Part shown: positions 1 through 8,303 of the stretch, in pieces
Numbering within the stretch: the first letter of the stretch is position 1
Layout of the letters: each line of letters opens with the position of its first letter
Assembly: GCA_004151065.3 (NCBI GenBank)
Contig: NWUY0303906227.1
Coordinates: 1 to 11,765 of the forward strand
DNA: 11,765 nucleotides
Direction: 5' to 3'
DNA from: Larix sibirica
Taxonomy: Eukaryota > Streptophyta > Pinopsida > Pinales > Pinaceae
The notes under the pieces: generated by a model
Databases searched by the model: none
Told to the model about the DNA's origin: nothing
Seen by the model: only the letters and a program-made list of their open reading frames with translations
Position numbers and translations under genes: made by a program

Positions 1-1353
1 CCCTAGCAAAGAGGAGTGAAATGAGAAATAGAATGAGAGCAAATGGAGTGAATGAGTGTTTTAAATTTTTAATCTATCAAGGAACCCTAGCCATTTCTTA
101 GTTTACCTTTTGGAACCTTGCTTTGGTTCCCACAAGCACCCAAAAAGTCCAAATCCACTTAGGCCGTGGGAGCTTTGAGTGAGCATTCTGAGAGTGTTTT
201 GAAAAGGTCCGGGAGCATTCTGGGAGTGTCACACCCTGAATGCCCCCACAGTGGTAGGGAGTGTTCCATTTTCAAAAGGAGCACGCTCCTTCAAATCTCT
301 TCTGGGAGGGAACGATCTGGAAGAGTTCTCCCAAGGGTCCTTCCAGAACAATCCCTTTTGGAGCACACTTCAGGAGCGAAGCATTAGGAGGGGAGTGGGG
401 CGGATGCACTCCCCCTAAGCCTTGAGTTTGATGAAGACAGTGACGTTGTTTAGCCATATTCCTTTTTATATTTCTCTTTTCTGATTAGAGGAGAGTAGAC
501 AATGTTCAATTGTACTTGTCACTTCTCTTTTGGAAGTACTACCTGTTAAACACCTATTTGGTCTCTGTTGTTTCATGAACAGGCTGCAAGTTTACTGTCT
601 TTGTCAGAGTTGCAGGTAGTGACAGCTCTGACATGTTACATCCCTCTTATGGGAAGAGCTATAATTACTGTGACAGCTGTGACAACTTCTGATTCCACCT
701 GAATTTGTGCAGATGTAATTGCTGATCCCAGATCTTTCAGTTACATCTCTGGATGATATAAAGACATGTATTTCAGTATTTGTAATTGTATATTGTTAGA
801 GAGTCCTTTTATTTTTTATTCTAAGTGTACGGCATTTATCTGGCTGAATATTTTTGGAAGGGCTTCCCTTTCTCCAAAATCCCTGTGTCTGGGCTTACTC
901 TGTGTGGGCTCTGTTTTTACTTCTTCTTGTAATCCTGCTGTGCATTTTAACAAAAAAACAAGGCAAGTTTGAGCACTGCCCGATCACATATGTGTCCTAT
1001 TTGAACTTGTTTATTAAGTTTGATTGCTTCCAATATAACAGTAGTGGATAGGCTTTGCTTTGTACTAATTTGATTATTCCATCTAAGTGTTATTGGATAA
1101 ATAGACAACAGATTTTGTGCCTCCCATAACTTCTGGTTACTTTTCTGGTAAATGTCACCATGGTTGTGAATGCCCCTCAAGTTTTCATTGTTTTAGGCTT
1201 TTAGTGAGTTTTGCTTCATGTGTTTGTGTCTAATCTTCTTGCTGCCAATAGTTATTAATTATTGATTCGATGTGAATGATTTGTGTTCAACCAGAGACAA
1301 TATTTGTAATAAACAGAATTTGATCATTGCCTTATTTGATCATGGGAATGCAG
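1..1353 (+). other. Presumed intron 1 of MMTAG2 (3' part)
   Basis: No family-like first exon (ATG followed by a Gly/Arg-rich RGGVRGG motif) could be read here. The stretch directly precedes a good acceptor at 1353, so it is best read as the 3' part of a long intron 1, or as 5' flank if exon 1 was lost. It is AT-rich except for about 150-420. An in-frame ATG at 1272 runs without a stop into exon 2, but its sequence has none of the conserved N-terminus. A pair of similar 15-mers, GTGACAGCTSTGACA, lies at 619-633 and 670-684; the first forms an 8-bp stem with TGTCAGAG at 602-609. Confidence 0.55.
205..415. repeat. GC-richer cluster of five consecutive imperfect hairpins
   Basis: Five inverted repeats follow one another. 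First, 211-227 pairs with 231-247 (about 14 of 17 positions, 3-base loop). Second, 258-264 pairs with 283-289. Third, 304-313 pairs with 325-332 (8 pairs, GG bulge). Fourth, 331-337 pairs with 353-359 (7 pairs, TT bulge). Fifth, GGGGAGTG 390-397 pairs with CACTCCCC 407-414. A GGGAG/CTCCC word recurs throughout. It could be a remnant of a foldback or MITE-like element, or a structured intronic segment. Part of the pairing could come simply from the recurring low-complexity word. Confidence 0.45.
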
Positions 1354-1443
1354 AATTCAGTTGGGATGATGTGAAGAGTGACAAGCATAGAGAAAATTAT
1401 CTTGGTCATAGCCTCAAGGCTCCCATTGGGAGATGGCAGAAAG
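1354..1443 (+). CDS. MMTAG2: MMTAG2 exon 2 (first visible exon)
   Basis: The exon follows the acceptor ATGCAG (1348-1353) and precedes the donor G|GTATTT at 1444. It is 90 bases: two bases finishing a split codon, 29 codons, and one base of the next. If the unseen exon 1 ends in C, the split codon becomes CAA (Gln), as in the family's usual RDQF/RDQFSW context; this is inference. It encodes [20 protein letters not shown] and the start of the RWQKG block, the most conserved part of the MMtag domain. Confidence 0.88.
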
Positions 1444-2681
1444 GTATTTTTTTGTGACTAAAATATCACTAGTTTTTTTATGGCTTTGTAGTCTGCTTGT
1501 CTTTTACCTTAGGTGGTTACATTGATCTATGCAAATTGAGTAGGACAGTTTTCCATCATAGGTGGATTACTTTTAGTTTGAGTTCAAATTTAAATTTGAA
1601 AAACTTGCATAATTGTCCGAACCCTTTCTAATCTTATCATGATTGATGCCACCTTTTCTGATTTTATTGACTTTCATGTCTATTAGGTTGATGTCTTATT
1701 TTGTGAGATGGATAGAAATTAGAAGGTTTCCTTTAGATACTGTTTTGATAAAATGTCATCAGTTTTTGTCAGTCAAACCTCTAGTTATGCAATTTTCAGG
1801 GCCAAAGCACTTAAATAATTATCCCATATTGTTCCAACTCAGGAAAGGATCTTCATTGGTATGCAAGGGATAAAAAGGCGCAAGATTTCGACGAAGAGGC
1901 AAAGAAAGAGGAGATTAAGAGGGTGAAAGAAGAGGAGGAGCAAGCCATGCGCGAGATTTTGGGTTTGGCACCAAAACGTGTAAACCGTCCTCAAGGAAAT
2001 CGACTAGATAAAAGAGAGGCTGCAGAGCTACTGAAGAAAGGAAACTGTGCAGAGGATTTGGCTCCTGGTTATGCAGAAGGAGAGCGTGTACAGGGGCTTG
2101 GGTTTTCTCGGTAAGTTTTCACCTTTATGTTGTTATTGTGGATGAATGATGGGCTTTTTACTGATTTGTTGCTAACTCTCTCAATCTTGTTCTGATTTGC
2201 ACTCACAAGAAAATGACTGTGCTTCACTGCTATATGTTTTGATTTGGTTATCTATCTCTAAAGAGGCATATTCAGCATTTCTTCTAGTTTTTTTATTTCT
2301 TTTCATTTGCATTTGTATTTATTCTCTCTGACTTCATAATGCAGGGCTCCCCATCATTCTGTGAATGAAAAAGCTCTTCCTAAAGAATTTAGTCTTGCTT
2401 CAAATAGCAAACTTCAGGAAAGAGAGAATGAACCTCACATGAATTCTCGAAAGGATGAAGCAAGCCAACAGTCTGATGGACATGAATCGGATTCTTCAGG
2501 AGATGTTCAACATGCTAGGAAAAGGAAGAGGAAAGAGGAAAAAAAGAGGAGAAGAGAAGAAAGAAAGACTTCAAAGATAGATAAGAAAAGTCATGAATCA
2601 GATTCCAAGCGAGATAAGAGAAGGCATGGATCAGAACCCAGTAGAAAGCACAAAAGGCAGCATGAAGGTAACGGCGATTGA
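1354..2681 (+). CDS. MMTAG2: MMTAG2 / MMtag-domain protein, 5'-partial, three exons
   Basis: The spliced product (exons 1354-1443, 1843-2110, 2345-2681; about 230 residues visible) matches the conserved eukaryotic MMtag family. Diagnostic blocks in order are [76 protein letters not shown] and VQGLGFSR, followed by a charged, low-complexity tail. Human MMTAG2 (C1orf35) is about 260 residues; with a usual N-terminus of about 16 residues this one would be near 246. The family is regarded as nuclear; I know of no established biochemical activity. The Lys/Arg-rich tail supports nuclear location by inference. Splice sites are canonical and keep the frame (phases 1, 1 and 2 at the three visible acceptors). 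The expected first exon, with an MYHPxRGGVRGGRDQ-like start, was not found on either side of 1354, so it should lie upstream. No frameshift or internal stop is present, so the gene looks functional. Identity is secure; the start is missing. Confidence 0.9.
1444..1842 (+). other. MMTAG2 intron between visible exons 1354-1443 and 1843-2110
   Basis: This 399-base intron starts GTATTT and ends CAACTCAG at 1842. It is T-rich, as plant introns are. It interrupts the Gly codon of RWQKG|KDL after its first base (phase 1). The internal ATG-started frame at 1643-1873 is an intron read-through into the next exon, in the wrong frame, and has no coding character. Confidence 0.85.
1843..2110 (+). CDS. MMTAG2: MMTAG2 exon 3 (core of MMtag domain)
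   Basis: This 268-base exon completes the split Gly codon and adds 88 codons plus CG of a split Arg codon. It reads [20 protein letters not shown], then a Glu/Lys-rich helix-forming stretch, [16 protein letters not shown], a linker with [20 protein letters not shown], and VQGLGFSR at its end. Acidic and basic residues alternate through the first third, which suggests a long charged helix. The donor is TCG|GTAAGT at 2111, close to consensus. Confidence 0.9.
2111..2344 (+). other. MMTAG2 intron between visible exons 1843-2110 and 2345-2681
   Basis: A 234-base intron with a strong GTAAGT donor. A CTGAC-type branch-point candidate near 2327-2333 and a pyrimidine-rich stretch precede the acceptor AATGCAG ending at 2344. 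It splits the Arg codon CG|G (phase 2), and joining the exons gives [11 protein letters not shown] in frame. Confidence 0.85.
2345..2681 (+). CDS. MMTAG2: MMTAG2 last exon, charged C-terminal tail with NLS
   Basis: The exon encodes 111 residues after the split Arg codon and stops at TGA 2679-2681. The first half is Ser/Glu/Asp-rich (for example [11 protein letters not shown]), with likely casein-kinase-type acidic Ser sites. The second half is very basic: [33 protein letters not shown]. These clusters fit a bipartite or compound nuclear localisation signal and an intrinsically disordered tail, resembling tails of splicing-associated proteins; that link is inference. A GTAACG at 2668 could act as a cryptic donor just before the stop, but the direct read-through to TGA is simpler and fits family length. 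Confidence 0.87.
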
Positions 2682-2960
2682 AGGGGAAAACAGGATTGTT
2701 AAATTATTGAGATCAGAATGATATCCACTTTTCCAAAATTCATTGTTTTTCAGTTTATGTCAATGGAAATCTTAACATCTTCTTGTTATCGAACCAGTGC
2801 TAAATTGATTTCACAATTAAATAGTGAAACAAGTAAAATATTGCCTTTTTGTGTAACCTAGAAAACTGGTACTTTAGCTGTATTGTTGTGTATTAATGTA
2901 AATCTTTTTGTACTCTGTATTGTGTATGCCAATAAATGGATTGCTTTCTTAAAAAATGCA
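2682..2960 (+). terminator. MMTAG2 3' UTR and polyadenylation region
   Basis: After the stop the sequence becomes AT-rich. A T/G-rich upstream region with repeated TGTA and TTGTGT elements lies at about 2880-2928, followed by a canonical AATAAA at 2931-2936. This is the usual layout of a plant poly(A) site (far upstream element, then near upstream element). Cleavage would be expected about 10-30 bases on, near 2945-2965, where TTCTT and an A-run occur. The 3' UTR would be about 270 bases. Confidence 0.7.
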
Positions 2961-3960
2961 GGCAGACCACCTTTACAAGAATTCAGATTTGATTTGTGGA
3001 ATTTTGACTTTTATAGCCAACTTTTCCAAGGGAGCATAGACTAGACGGTATGGTCAGAATACTGAGGATAGGAACTAACCTTTTATTTTGTACTGATGAC
3101 TATGCTGAGCTATTCACTCCAAAATGATTGTCAGTGATATTTATGCTGCAGGCATGTATATAGGGACATGGTCTCCTCAATACTTGGTTGTCCTTGTGAA
3201 ATCACCCACAAAAACCACTTATGAACTGTCCATCCACCTTTCTCCTTTCACCATATGATTTTGATGCTTGTCTGTCTGCACTTTATGGAAACCCACCATC
3301 TGTCCATCCGCAGACAAACCAATTGTCCTCCTCCTCCTGCTGTTTCACACTGGGTTGCTGCACCACCCTTTGCCTCAGTAGTCCACACCATCGCTGCTGT
3401 AGGGGGAAATTTTCTTTTCATTCCTTTTTGTCGCTGAATTTCACTGTCAGCAGAACATCCTGAGGTCAGTGTGGAAGCAGCAGCAACAACAGCAATATCC
3501 GAGCTTCAACAGATCTGATGAGTCTCGCGCTCCAAATTATGTTTTGTTGCTTGTGAGGGTTTCATGTATGGTGTTTGATTCTTCCGTCTATAAATCGATG
3601 CTATTATTTCTATTTCTATATCCTCTTATTAAGCATTCTCCTCACAAGATCATTTTCTAGCTACATGGTCTCATTTCATAAGTTCCAAGCTCAATCTAAT
3701 TTAAGATACTTTTCCTTTCTTGCTTTGAGTTTGATTGTCTCCTAAGTTTGGATTGTTTCTCCACCCCCCCCACCATTTGTTGACTGATCGCTCAAGAGTT
3801 GAAGCAACTATAATCCATCTATGATCTGTCTGATCAAACCCTGCAGTCATGGTTCTTCCAATTTCAACCCAGCAGTCTTGATCTGTCCACCCTTGCTCCC
3901 TGGATTTGCTTTATAGAGCCTTAGCTGCCCAAGGAAAGTCACCCTTCTCTGCTGGTGCAT
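2960..3960. other. Intergenic region, no gene recognised
   Basis: There is no frame with recognisable protein features; the short open frames at 3221-3463 and 3469-3660 are not conserved-looking. Visible minor features are a related word CTGTCCAYCC near 3227, 3300 and 3884, a CAR-type short microsatellite (CAGCAGCAACAACAGCAA) at about 3477-3495, and a run of eight C at 3764-3771. Confidence 0.5.
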
Positions 3961-3964
3961 AAGA

Positions 3965-3973
3965 AAACCCTAA
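3965..3973 (+). promoter_or_regulatory. Telo-box-like AAACCCTAA
   Basis: AAACCCTAA is the telo-box found in 5' regions of many plant housekeeping and translation-related genes. Here it lies 55 bases before an ATG at 4028. Alone it is a nine-base match and can occur by chance. Confidence 0.25.
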
Positions 3974-4027
3974 GGCTTTTCATATACCTTCATATATCTT
4001 TGTAAGTAATAATATCAAGGGAGATTG

Positions 4028-4104
4028 ATGACAGAGAGGCGGATTGATTTAAGGATGGAGGTTTTGGCTGAGCTTGCCATCAAATTTCCTATTGCTCTTA
4101 CTAG
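4028..4104 (+). CDS. Possible short first exon of an unidentified transcript
   Basis: An ATG at 4028 opens MTERRIDLRMEVLAELAIKF and continues to PIALT. It is followed by AG|GTATCT at 4105, which resembles a splice donor. Upstream lie a telo-box (3965) and A/T-rich, UTR-like sequence. The peptide has a mixed charged and aliphatic character that looks more protein-like than its surroundings. The unspliced frame runs on to 4252 but becomes hydrophobic and unremarkable after the donor. No family is recognised and no partner exon is clear; an acceptor-like ATGTTATGCAG ending near 4352 leads only to a short frame. It may equally be chance. Confidence 0.2.
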
Positions 4105-5660
4105 GTATCTAATCATCTCCTTTAGTGCTCAGGCTATCGTTGGAACTTGGAATTTACATCACTTTTGTTATCTCCATCGGAATCTGACATTTGCACTAGT
4201 TTGGAATGAGTTGCTCACGTTTGACAATATTCTAATGCTTATGTTGACATAAACTGACTGAACTAAGAATTTTATTGTTAGTTCAGTCAACTCTATTAGG
4301 CCAATGGCTTTAGATTCCTTGGAAAAAGAACCCTTCATATGATGTTATGCAGTATGCTGAAGAGGGACTTTTGAAGCCATGAGATGGAGGGAATTGAAGG
4401 CTGGCAAGAGAGAGTTGTGTAAATGTGAAGGATTTCATGAAGAAATCAAGCTGAGTTTGAACTGCTCGAGAGTTTGAAGTTCTCTGTCTCTCTGTTGAAT
4501 GAGCTATCCTTGCAGGCCAGATTTCAATACAAAGAACCAATACTCGGAACTCTAAAAGTTAAATGACTTTGAAGTATAATTGTTTTATCACCTTGGTAAA
4601 CACTGTGTGATTTCAGCATTCGGGGATTTGTAGCTGTGTTACTGTTGAGAGGAGGTTAAAGAGTTTTTAATGCTTGCAATGGCAGATGAGAATTCTCAGT
4701 GTGCGGGGTAGGGTTTGAACATGTGTATGGTTGCAAAGGAGATTAAATTCTGGAGTGGCGATGCTGCACATGTCATGTTTCTCTGGTTGAGTAGCTGTTC
4801 ATACAGGAAAAATGGGAAAAACCAGTGTTTCTAGAGTTGATGCTGTTGAATCTCAACTTTTTCTGTATTAATTGATTTAAAAGTGCCAGATGTTGGGAAA
4901 AATGAGAACAACAAAGTCGTGTATGAAACCTAGATAATGTTACAGCTTGGCTAGGTCTGAAGCTTTTAGGGAGTGCAAGTGGCCTACAAGCAGTCTGGCA
5001 CAGACTGAAGTGTGCTTGGATGATGTCCATGAACATACTTTTATTAATCTGTGGAGTGGTTTTGGGGGACAGATGTCAGTGGACACAACTTAAAAACCTG
5101 CTGGTAGTTCATTACACTGATTTGCAATCCTGCACTGGTTGGCTTGGCCAGCAAGGTGGCCAATTGATGACGAGTACTTTTCTCAATTTTGACACCCAAA
5201 ACAAATGAAAACCTAGAAAATGTAATTTTTGACATTTTGCCCAAAAAAATGACACGCACAACCTCGCTTTCCATTGACAAGTACCCAGCCAGATCTCAAC
5301 ATGGACATACATATACTCCTTTCAGGAAATCATTGTTCATCTGAGCCAAATTTTGCATTTATTTGAACACATTTCAATATTTCATTGCAACGGCATACCT
5401 TATAGATGTGTGTTTCATTCTCCTGCCGTGCCTTTGTTTATTTGTAATTTGTATTTTTTGGATTGAAATTTTTTTATCACTTTTATATGGATGCTGCAAA
5501 CCCGCACCCCACTACAATATCTTAAGGTTGTTGTCGTTGATGGACATTCTGTTGTTTGTGAAAGCATGGCACTTCCTCCAGATTTTGAATCTCACTACCA
5601 ACTTTTTTACAAATAGAGCAAGCCTCGCCTTATCCTGCAGTGTTGCAATGAAGATAAGAT
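4105..5660. other. Intergenic region, no gene recognised
   Basis: Several open frames of 60-100 codons occur on both strands (for example 4773-5036 minus and 5363-5674 plus). They overlap each other, lack family motifs and look like chance frames. No terminal repeats, tRNA, or clear transposon ends were seen. Confidence 0.5.
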
Positions 5661-5681
5661 CTTTACGTTACTGAGTCTGAG

Positions 5682-5719
5682 GTTGCCATAGGCAACTGAG
5701 GATGAAATCAATGATTTCA
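5682..5719. repeat. Two adjacent perfect palindromes
   Basis: GTTGCC-ATA-GGCAAC (5682-5696, 6-bp arms, 3-base spacer) is followed six bases later by TGAAATCA-A-TGATTTCA (5703-5719, 8-bp arms, 1-base spacer). CTGAG also flanks the first palindrome on both sides. Dyads this tight could be protein-binding sites or small hairpins; no function is known to me. Confidence 0.5.
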
Positions 5720-5965
5720 CAATCAACATCGTCTTCAAATACATTGAAAAAGCATAAACTCTTTCTTCCCTTGTTCTGCATGTCCATCCCAGTCGTACAT
5801 AACCATCCCCACCACGGCATTTGCAAAAGTCCATTGGTACAGATAAATAGTTGTAATTGGATATGATGGTCACTACCAAAGGTGGCCAAGGATCAGAACT
5901 TCAATCGTTAAATGTCACACTGGACTTCACTCACATCATTACAGTGCTTCTTCCTCCTTCCATTG

Positions 5966-6024
5966 TCCTACGTGTCTATCCTCCGATTTACCTTTCACCG
6001 TCCTATGTGTTCATCCTCGAATTT
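5966..6024. repeat. Decayed 35-bp direct duplication
   Basis: Two 24-base segments at 5966-5989 and 6001-6024 start TCCTAYGTGT and end ATTT, match at about 19 of 24 positions and are 35 bases apart. Confidence 0.45.
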
Positions 6025-6710
6025 TTTTCGGCATTCTCATTAAGGGGCATGCTAGTTTTATATTTGGTATGAGTGCAACAATTAGGAAGCGCTGTTTGCG
6101 CCGTTGAGAAATATAATTGTTTACTTTCTCAGTAGGCATCCAAAGAAAGCTATATGGTGATGGGCTTGTTTCCAAGATCGCAAGGATAGCACAACAAACT
6201 AAATGAACCATTAAAATATGTCTGTTTATTGGCAGTGCAAATTATATAATAAATTGTTTAAATAGTTTGACAATGGTCACTTATAGTACAAACTGTTATT
6301 AAAGTATTTACCCCTAGGGAATTGACAGAACAAGATTGAGATGCCTTGCAAGCCATGGCTTTTTAAATGGTTTTTTTTCCGTTTGTTTGTCAATGTGAAA
6401 GTGGAGTAAAAAATGTCACATCTAAGTCATAAACTAATATGCAAGCTTATAATTGCCATCTAGTCTACGGTGAGCAGATGAAAAGACGCAACTAGGAAAA
6501 AGGCTAAAAGCAACCAGAGACGGATTTTGGATGTTGATTCTATATAGGTAGTCAATGTTGTTCAATTCATCTTATTGTCTTAAAAAAGAGACAAGCTAGA
6601 GCTAATCTCTTGCATTATTGCACGAGGTGGTAGAAGAAAGGTTGAACAGTTCAACTGTCAAACCGTCCAGCATGAGTAATAAGTAAGTCCAATATATAAT
6701 CTTGTATCAG
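6025..6710. other. Intergenic AT-rich region, no gene recognised
   Basis: No coding frame of interest. A 15-base perfect palindrome GTTGAAC-A-GTTCAAC lies near 6642-6656. It shares GTTCAAC with the core word of the tandem array that follows, so it may be a decayed inverted copy of that word. Confidence 0.45.
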
Positions 6711-7065
6711 CTTGTAAAGTTGGAGTAACCATATTATCAGTTTTTGGAGAGGTGGTTCAACATATTTTTAATAAACTTGTAATGTTGGACTAACCATATT
6801 ATTAATTTTTTGAGAGGTGGTTCAACATATTTTTAATAAACTTGTTATGTTGGACTAACCATATTATCAATTTTTTTGGAGGTGGTTCAACATATTTTTA
6901 GAAGAATCTTCTTGGGCGGGCTTGATTTATCATTATCAGGTTTTTTGGGAGGTGGTTCAACATATTTTAAGAAGAATCTTCCTGGGTGGGCTTGATTTGT
7001 CATTATCAGTTTTTTTGGGAGGTGGTTCAACATATTTTAAGAATCTTCCTGAGTGAGCTTGCTTT
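6711..7065. repeat. Five-copy tandem array, 65-bp then 70-bp units
   Basis: The core GGTGGTTCAACATATTTT recurs at 6751, 6816, 6881, 6951 and 7021, giving spacings of 65, 65, 70 and 70. The first three units carry an arm with GTTGGAGTAACCATATTAT-like sequence. The last units replace it with an arm containing AGAATCTTCCTGGGTGGGCT followed by TTATCAG. The array therefore has two unit types sharing one core. The copies are well conserved, which implies fairly recent or maintained duplication. There is no coding frame through it. Confidence 0.9.
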
Positions 7066-7081
7066 ATCTTGAAACAAATAT

Positions 7082-7117
7082 TAAGAGGTGAAAATATTAA
7101 GATAGGCACACCTCTTA
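7082..7117. repeat. 9-bp inverted repeat after the tandem array
   Basis: TAAGAGGTG (7082-7090) and CACCTCTTA (7109-7117) are perfect inverse complements around an 18-base spacer. The right arm overlaps a word, CTCTTAGGAAGT, that recurs in the duplication at 7694-7832. Confidence 0.5.
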
Positions 7118-7560
7118 GGAAGTGTTGATAATGTATGTCATTTCATAATTGGTACTAGAGGAGGGGAAAAGATAAATATTGTTGAATAGGTTAAAAGGGT
7201 GTATGGAATTTAAGTGTGGATTGATAATGTTGATGACGTTGTACACGACATGACAACTTTACACAATAATGTTGGCAAGTTGTACAGTTAGGTTCCATGT
7301 GTAAAGTTATGTTATGATACATGGCGCTTGTGAGGTGATGCAACTTGTTAACATACAACATGCAATCTGTTACTAGACCCCACACAATTAGTTGCTATAT
7401 TTTTGAATTGATTTACACGAAGATTAATATATAATTGCATGTAAAGTCCCGTTAATAAATGCAAAGGTTTCATGAAATAAGAAAACAAAAGACTACAAAC
7501 TCTGCAAGTTATAGGGGCATAAGGTTGCCCCAAGTATAAAGTAAAGTAACACAATCGTTT
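7118..7560. other. Intergenic AT-rich region, no gene recognised
   Basis: The sequence is rich in GTTGTAC, ACAACTT and similar words; ACAACTT 7253-7259 pairs with AAGTTGT 7277-7283. The minus-strand frames at 7191-7385 and 7348-7611 show no family features. Confidence 0.45.
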
Positions 7561-7701
7561 GTATTTACAACAAATTATGTGAATTTTGAGATGCTGATTC
7601 AGGAGTTTCAATAAATCTTTTTAAGGTTTTGTATTTACAACAAATTATGTAGAATTTTGAGATGTTGATTCAGGAGTTTCAATAAATCTTTTTAAGGTTT
7701 T
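7561..7701. repeat. Two-copy direct duplication, 70 bp
   Basis: The unit begins GTATTTACAACAAATTATGT at 7561 and again at 7631, and runs through GATTCAGGAGTTTCAATAAA and TCTTTTTAAGGTTTT. The copies differ by one inserted base and about one substitution, so the duplication is recent relative to other repeats here. Confidence 0.93.
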
Positions 7702-7832
7702 GTACTCATTTAGTAATAACTTTATAATGATCACCAAAAGGATTGGTGATCTCTTAGGAAGTAAGGTTTTGTACTCATTTTGTAATAATTTTATAATGAA
7801 GAACAAAAGGATTTGTGATATCTTAGGAAGTA
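7694..7832. repeat. Second two-copy direct duplication, 69 bp
   Basis: The unit starts AAGGTTTTGTACTCATTT at 7694 and 7763 and ends TCTTAGGAAGTA. It abuts the preceding duplication and shares its AAGGTTTTGTA junction, so unequal exchange at that word may have produced both. The first copy holds an inverted repeat, GATCACC (7729-7735) with GGTGATC (7745-7751), that is lost in the second copy by substitutions. Confidence 0.9.
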
Positions 7833-8160
7833 GTTTTGATTAATTATGGTATATAACAAGAGCCGAAATATAAGGATGTATATTAGAATGCTCGAGCACT
7901 GCTTATAAGTTAAAGGATCAAATGCGTAATCAATTGTAGCTTTCTAACTAACATAAAAATAATACTGCAACCACACAATCATTGGTTGATCCGCTTTAAG
8001 ATCATCTTGTCTTTGATTTAGAATGACGAGAGGATGAAATGAAAACAATTAATGTTTTGAAAATATTGTTATTTGAAGAGAATATGACAAAGGGAATGGT
8101 GTCCGTTGAACATTATAGTTATTTTTTGAAAACTGGTTGCATTTTTTTTATAACTATGAC
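7833..8160. other. Intergenic AT-rich region, no gene recognised
   Basis: No coding frame, repeat or RNA gene is visible here. It leads directly to the left target-site duplication of the SINE-like element. Confidence 0.45.
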
Positions 8161-8172
8161 AATTAGACAATC
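8161..8172. repeat. Left target-site duplication of SINE-like element
   Basis: AATTAGACAATC, matching AATTACCAATC at 8304-8314 apart from one inserted base and one substitution. It ends one base before the predicted tRNA-like 5' end. Confidence 0.5.
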
Positions 8173-8303
8173 TGAGGGGTTAGTTTAATTGGTTGTCGCT
8201 AATGTATCCGGGCATTTGGTTCAAATCTCCATGGGTGATGTGCACTAGTTTTCCATGAATGCAGGAAACATCCTTTGGTTTTTCGTGAGGTTTCATTGGA
8301 AAA
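8173..8303 (+). mobile_element. tRNA-derived SINE-like insertion (about 131 bp)
   Basis: An RNA polymerase III type A box, TAGTTTAATTGG (8181-8192), fits TRGYNNARYNGG at every position. A B box, GGTTCAAATCT (8218-8228), fits GGTTCRANNCC except for the last base. The tRNA-like start would be G8174, seven bases before the A box. The element is flanked by an imperfect target-site duplication, AATTAGACAATC (8161-8172) and AATTACCAATC (8304-8314), and ends in a short A-rich tail. The unrelated 3' body (8230-8300) is what a SINE should have. It cannot be a working tRNA gene because no cloverleaf with anticodon and acceptor stem closes. Its parent tRNA and SINE family cannot be assigned by eye. Confidence 0.6.

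Noticed and set aside
1272-1353. ATG at 1272 as the true start of MMTAG2
   Set aside because: The residues before the acceptor at 1354 lack the conserved Gly/Arg-rich N-terminus and the ATGCAG acceptor fits family exon structure. Kept only as an alternative if exon 1 was lost.
1643-1873. 76-codon frame overlapping the MMTAG2 exon starting at 1843
   Set aside because: It lies almost wholly in the intron and enters the exon in a frame that does not encode the MMtag domain.
3221-3463. 80-codon Ser/Cys/Pro-rich frame
   Set aside because: It results from a CTCCTCCTCCTG-rich patch; a second frame (3255-3437) is open over the same bases and neither resembles a known protein.
5363-5674. 103-codon frame with membrane-like hydrophobic stretches
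   Set aside because: Hydrophobicity follows from T-rich codons. There is no family motif, no splice or promoter support, and an overlapping frame on the other strand is equally open.
6711-7065. CRISPR-like array
   Set aside because: The repeated part extends through most of each unit and there are no unique spacers of constant length. The context is a eukaryotic genome with spliced genes.
7082-7117. Terminal inverted repeat of a MITE
   Set aside because: The arms are only 9 bp with an 18-base spacer, and no flanking target-site duplication was seen.
8174-8245. Functional tRNA gene
   Set aside because: A and B boxes are present, but no acceptor stem or anticodon arm closes, the B box has a mismatch, and homology continues into an unrelated 3' body.
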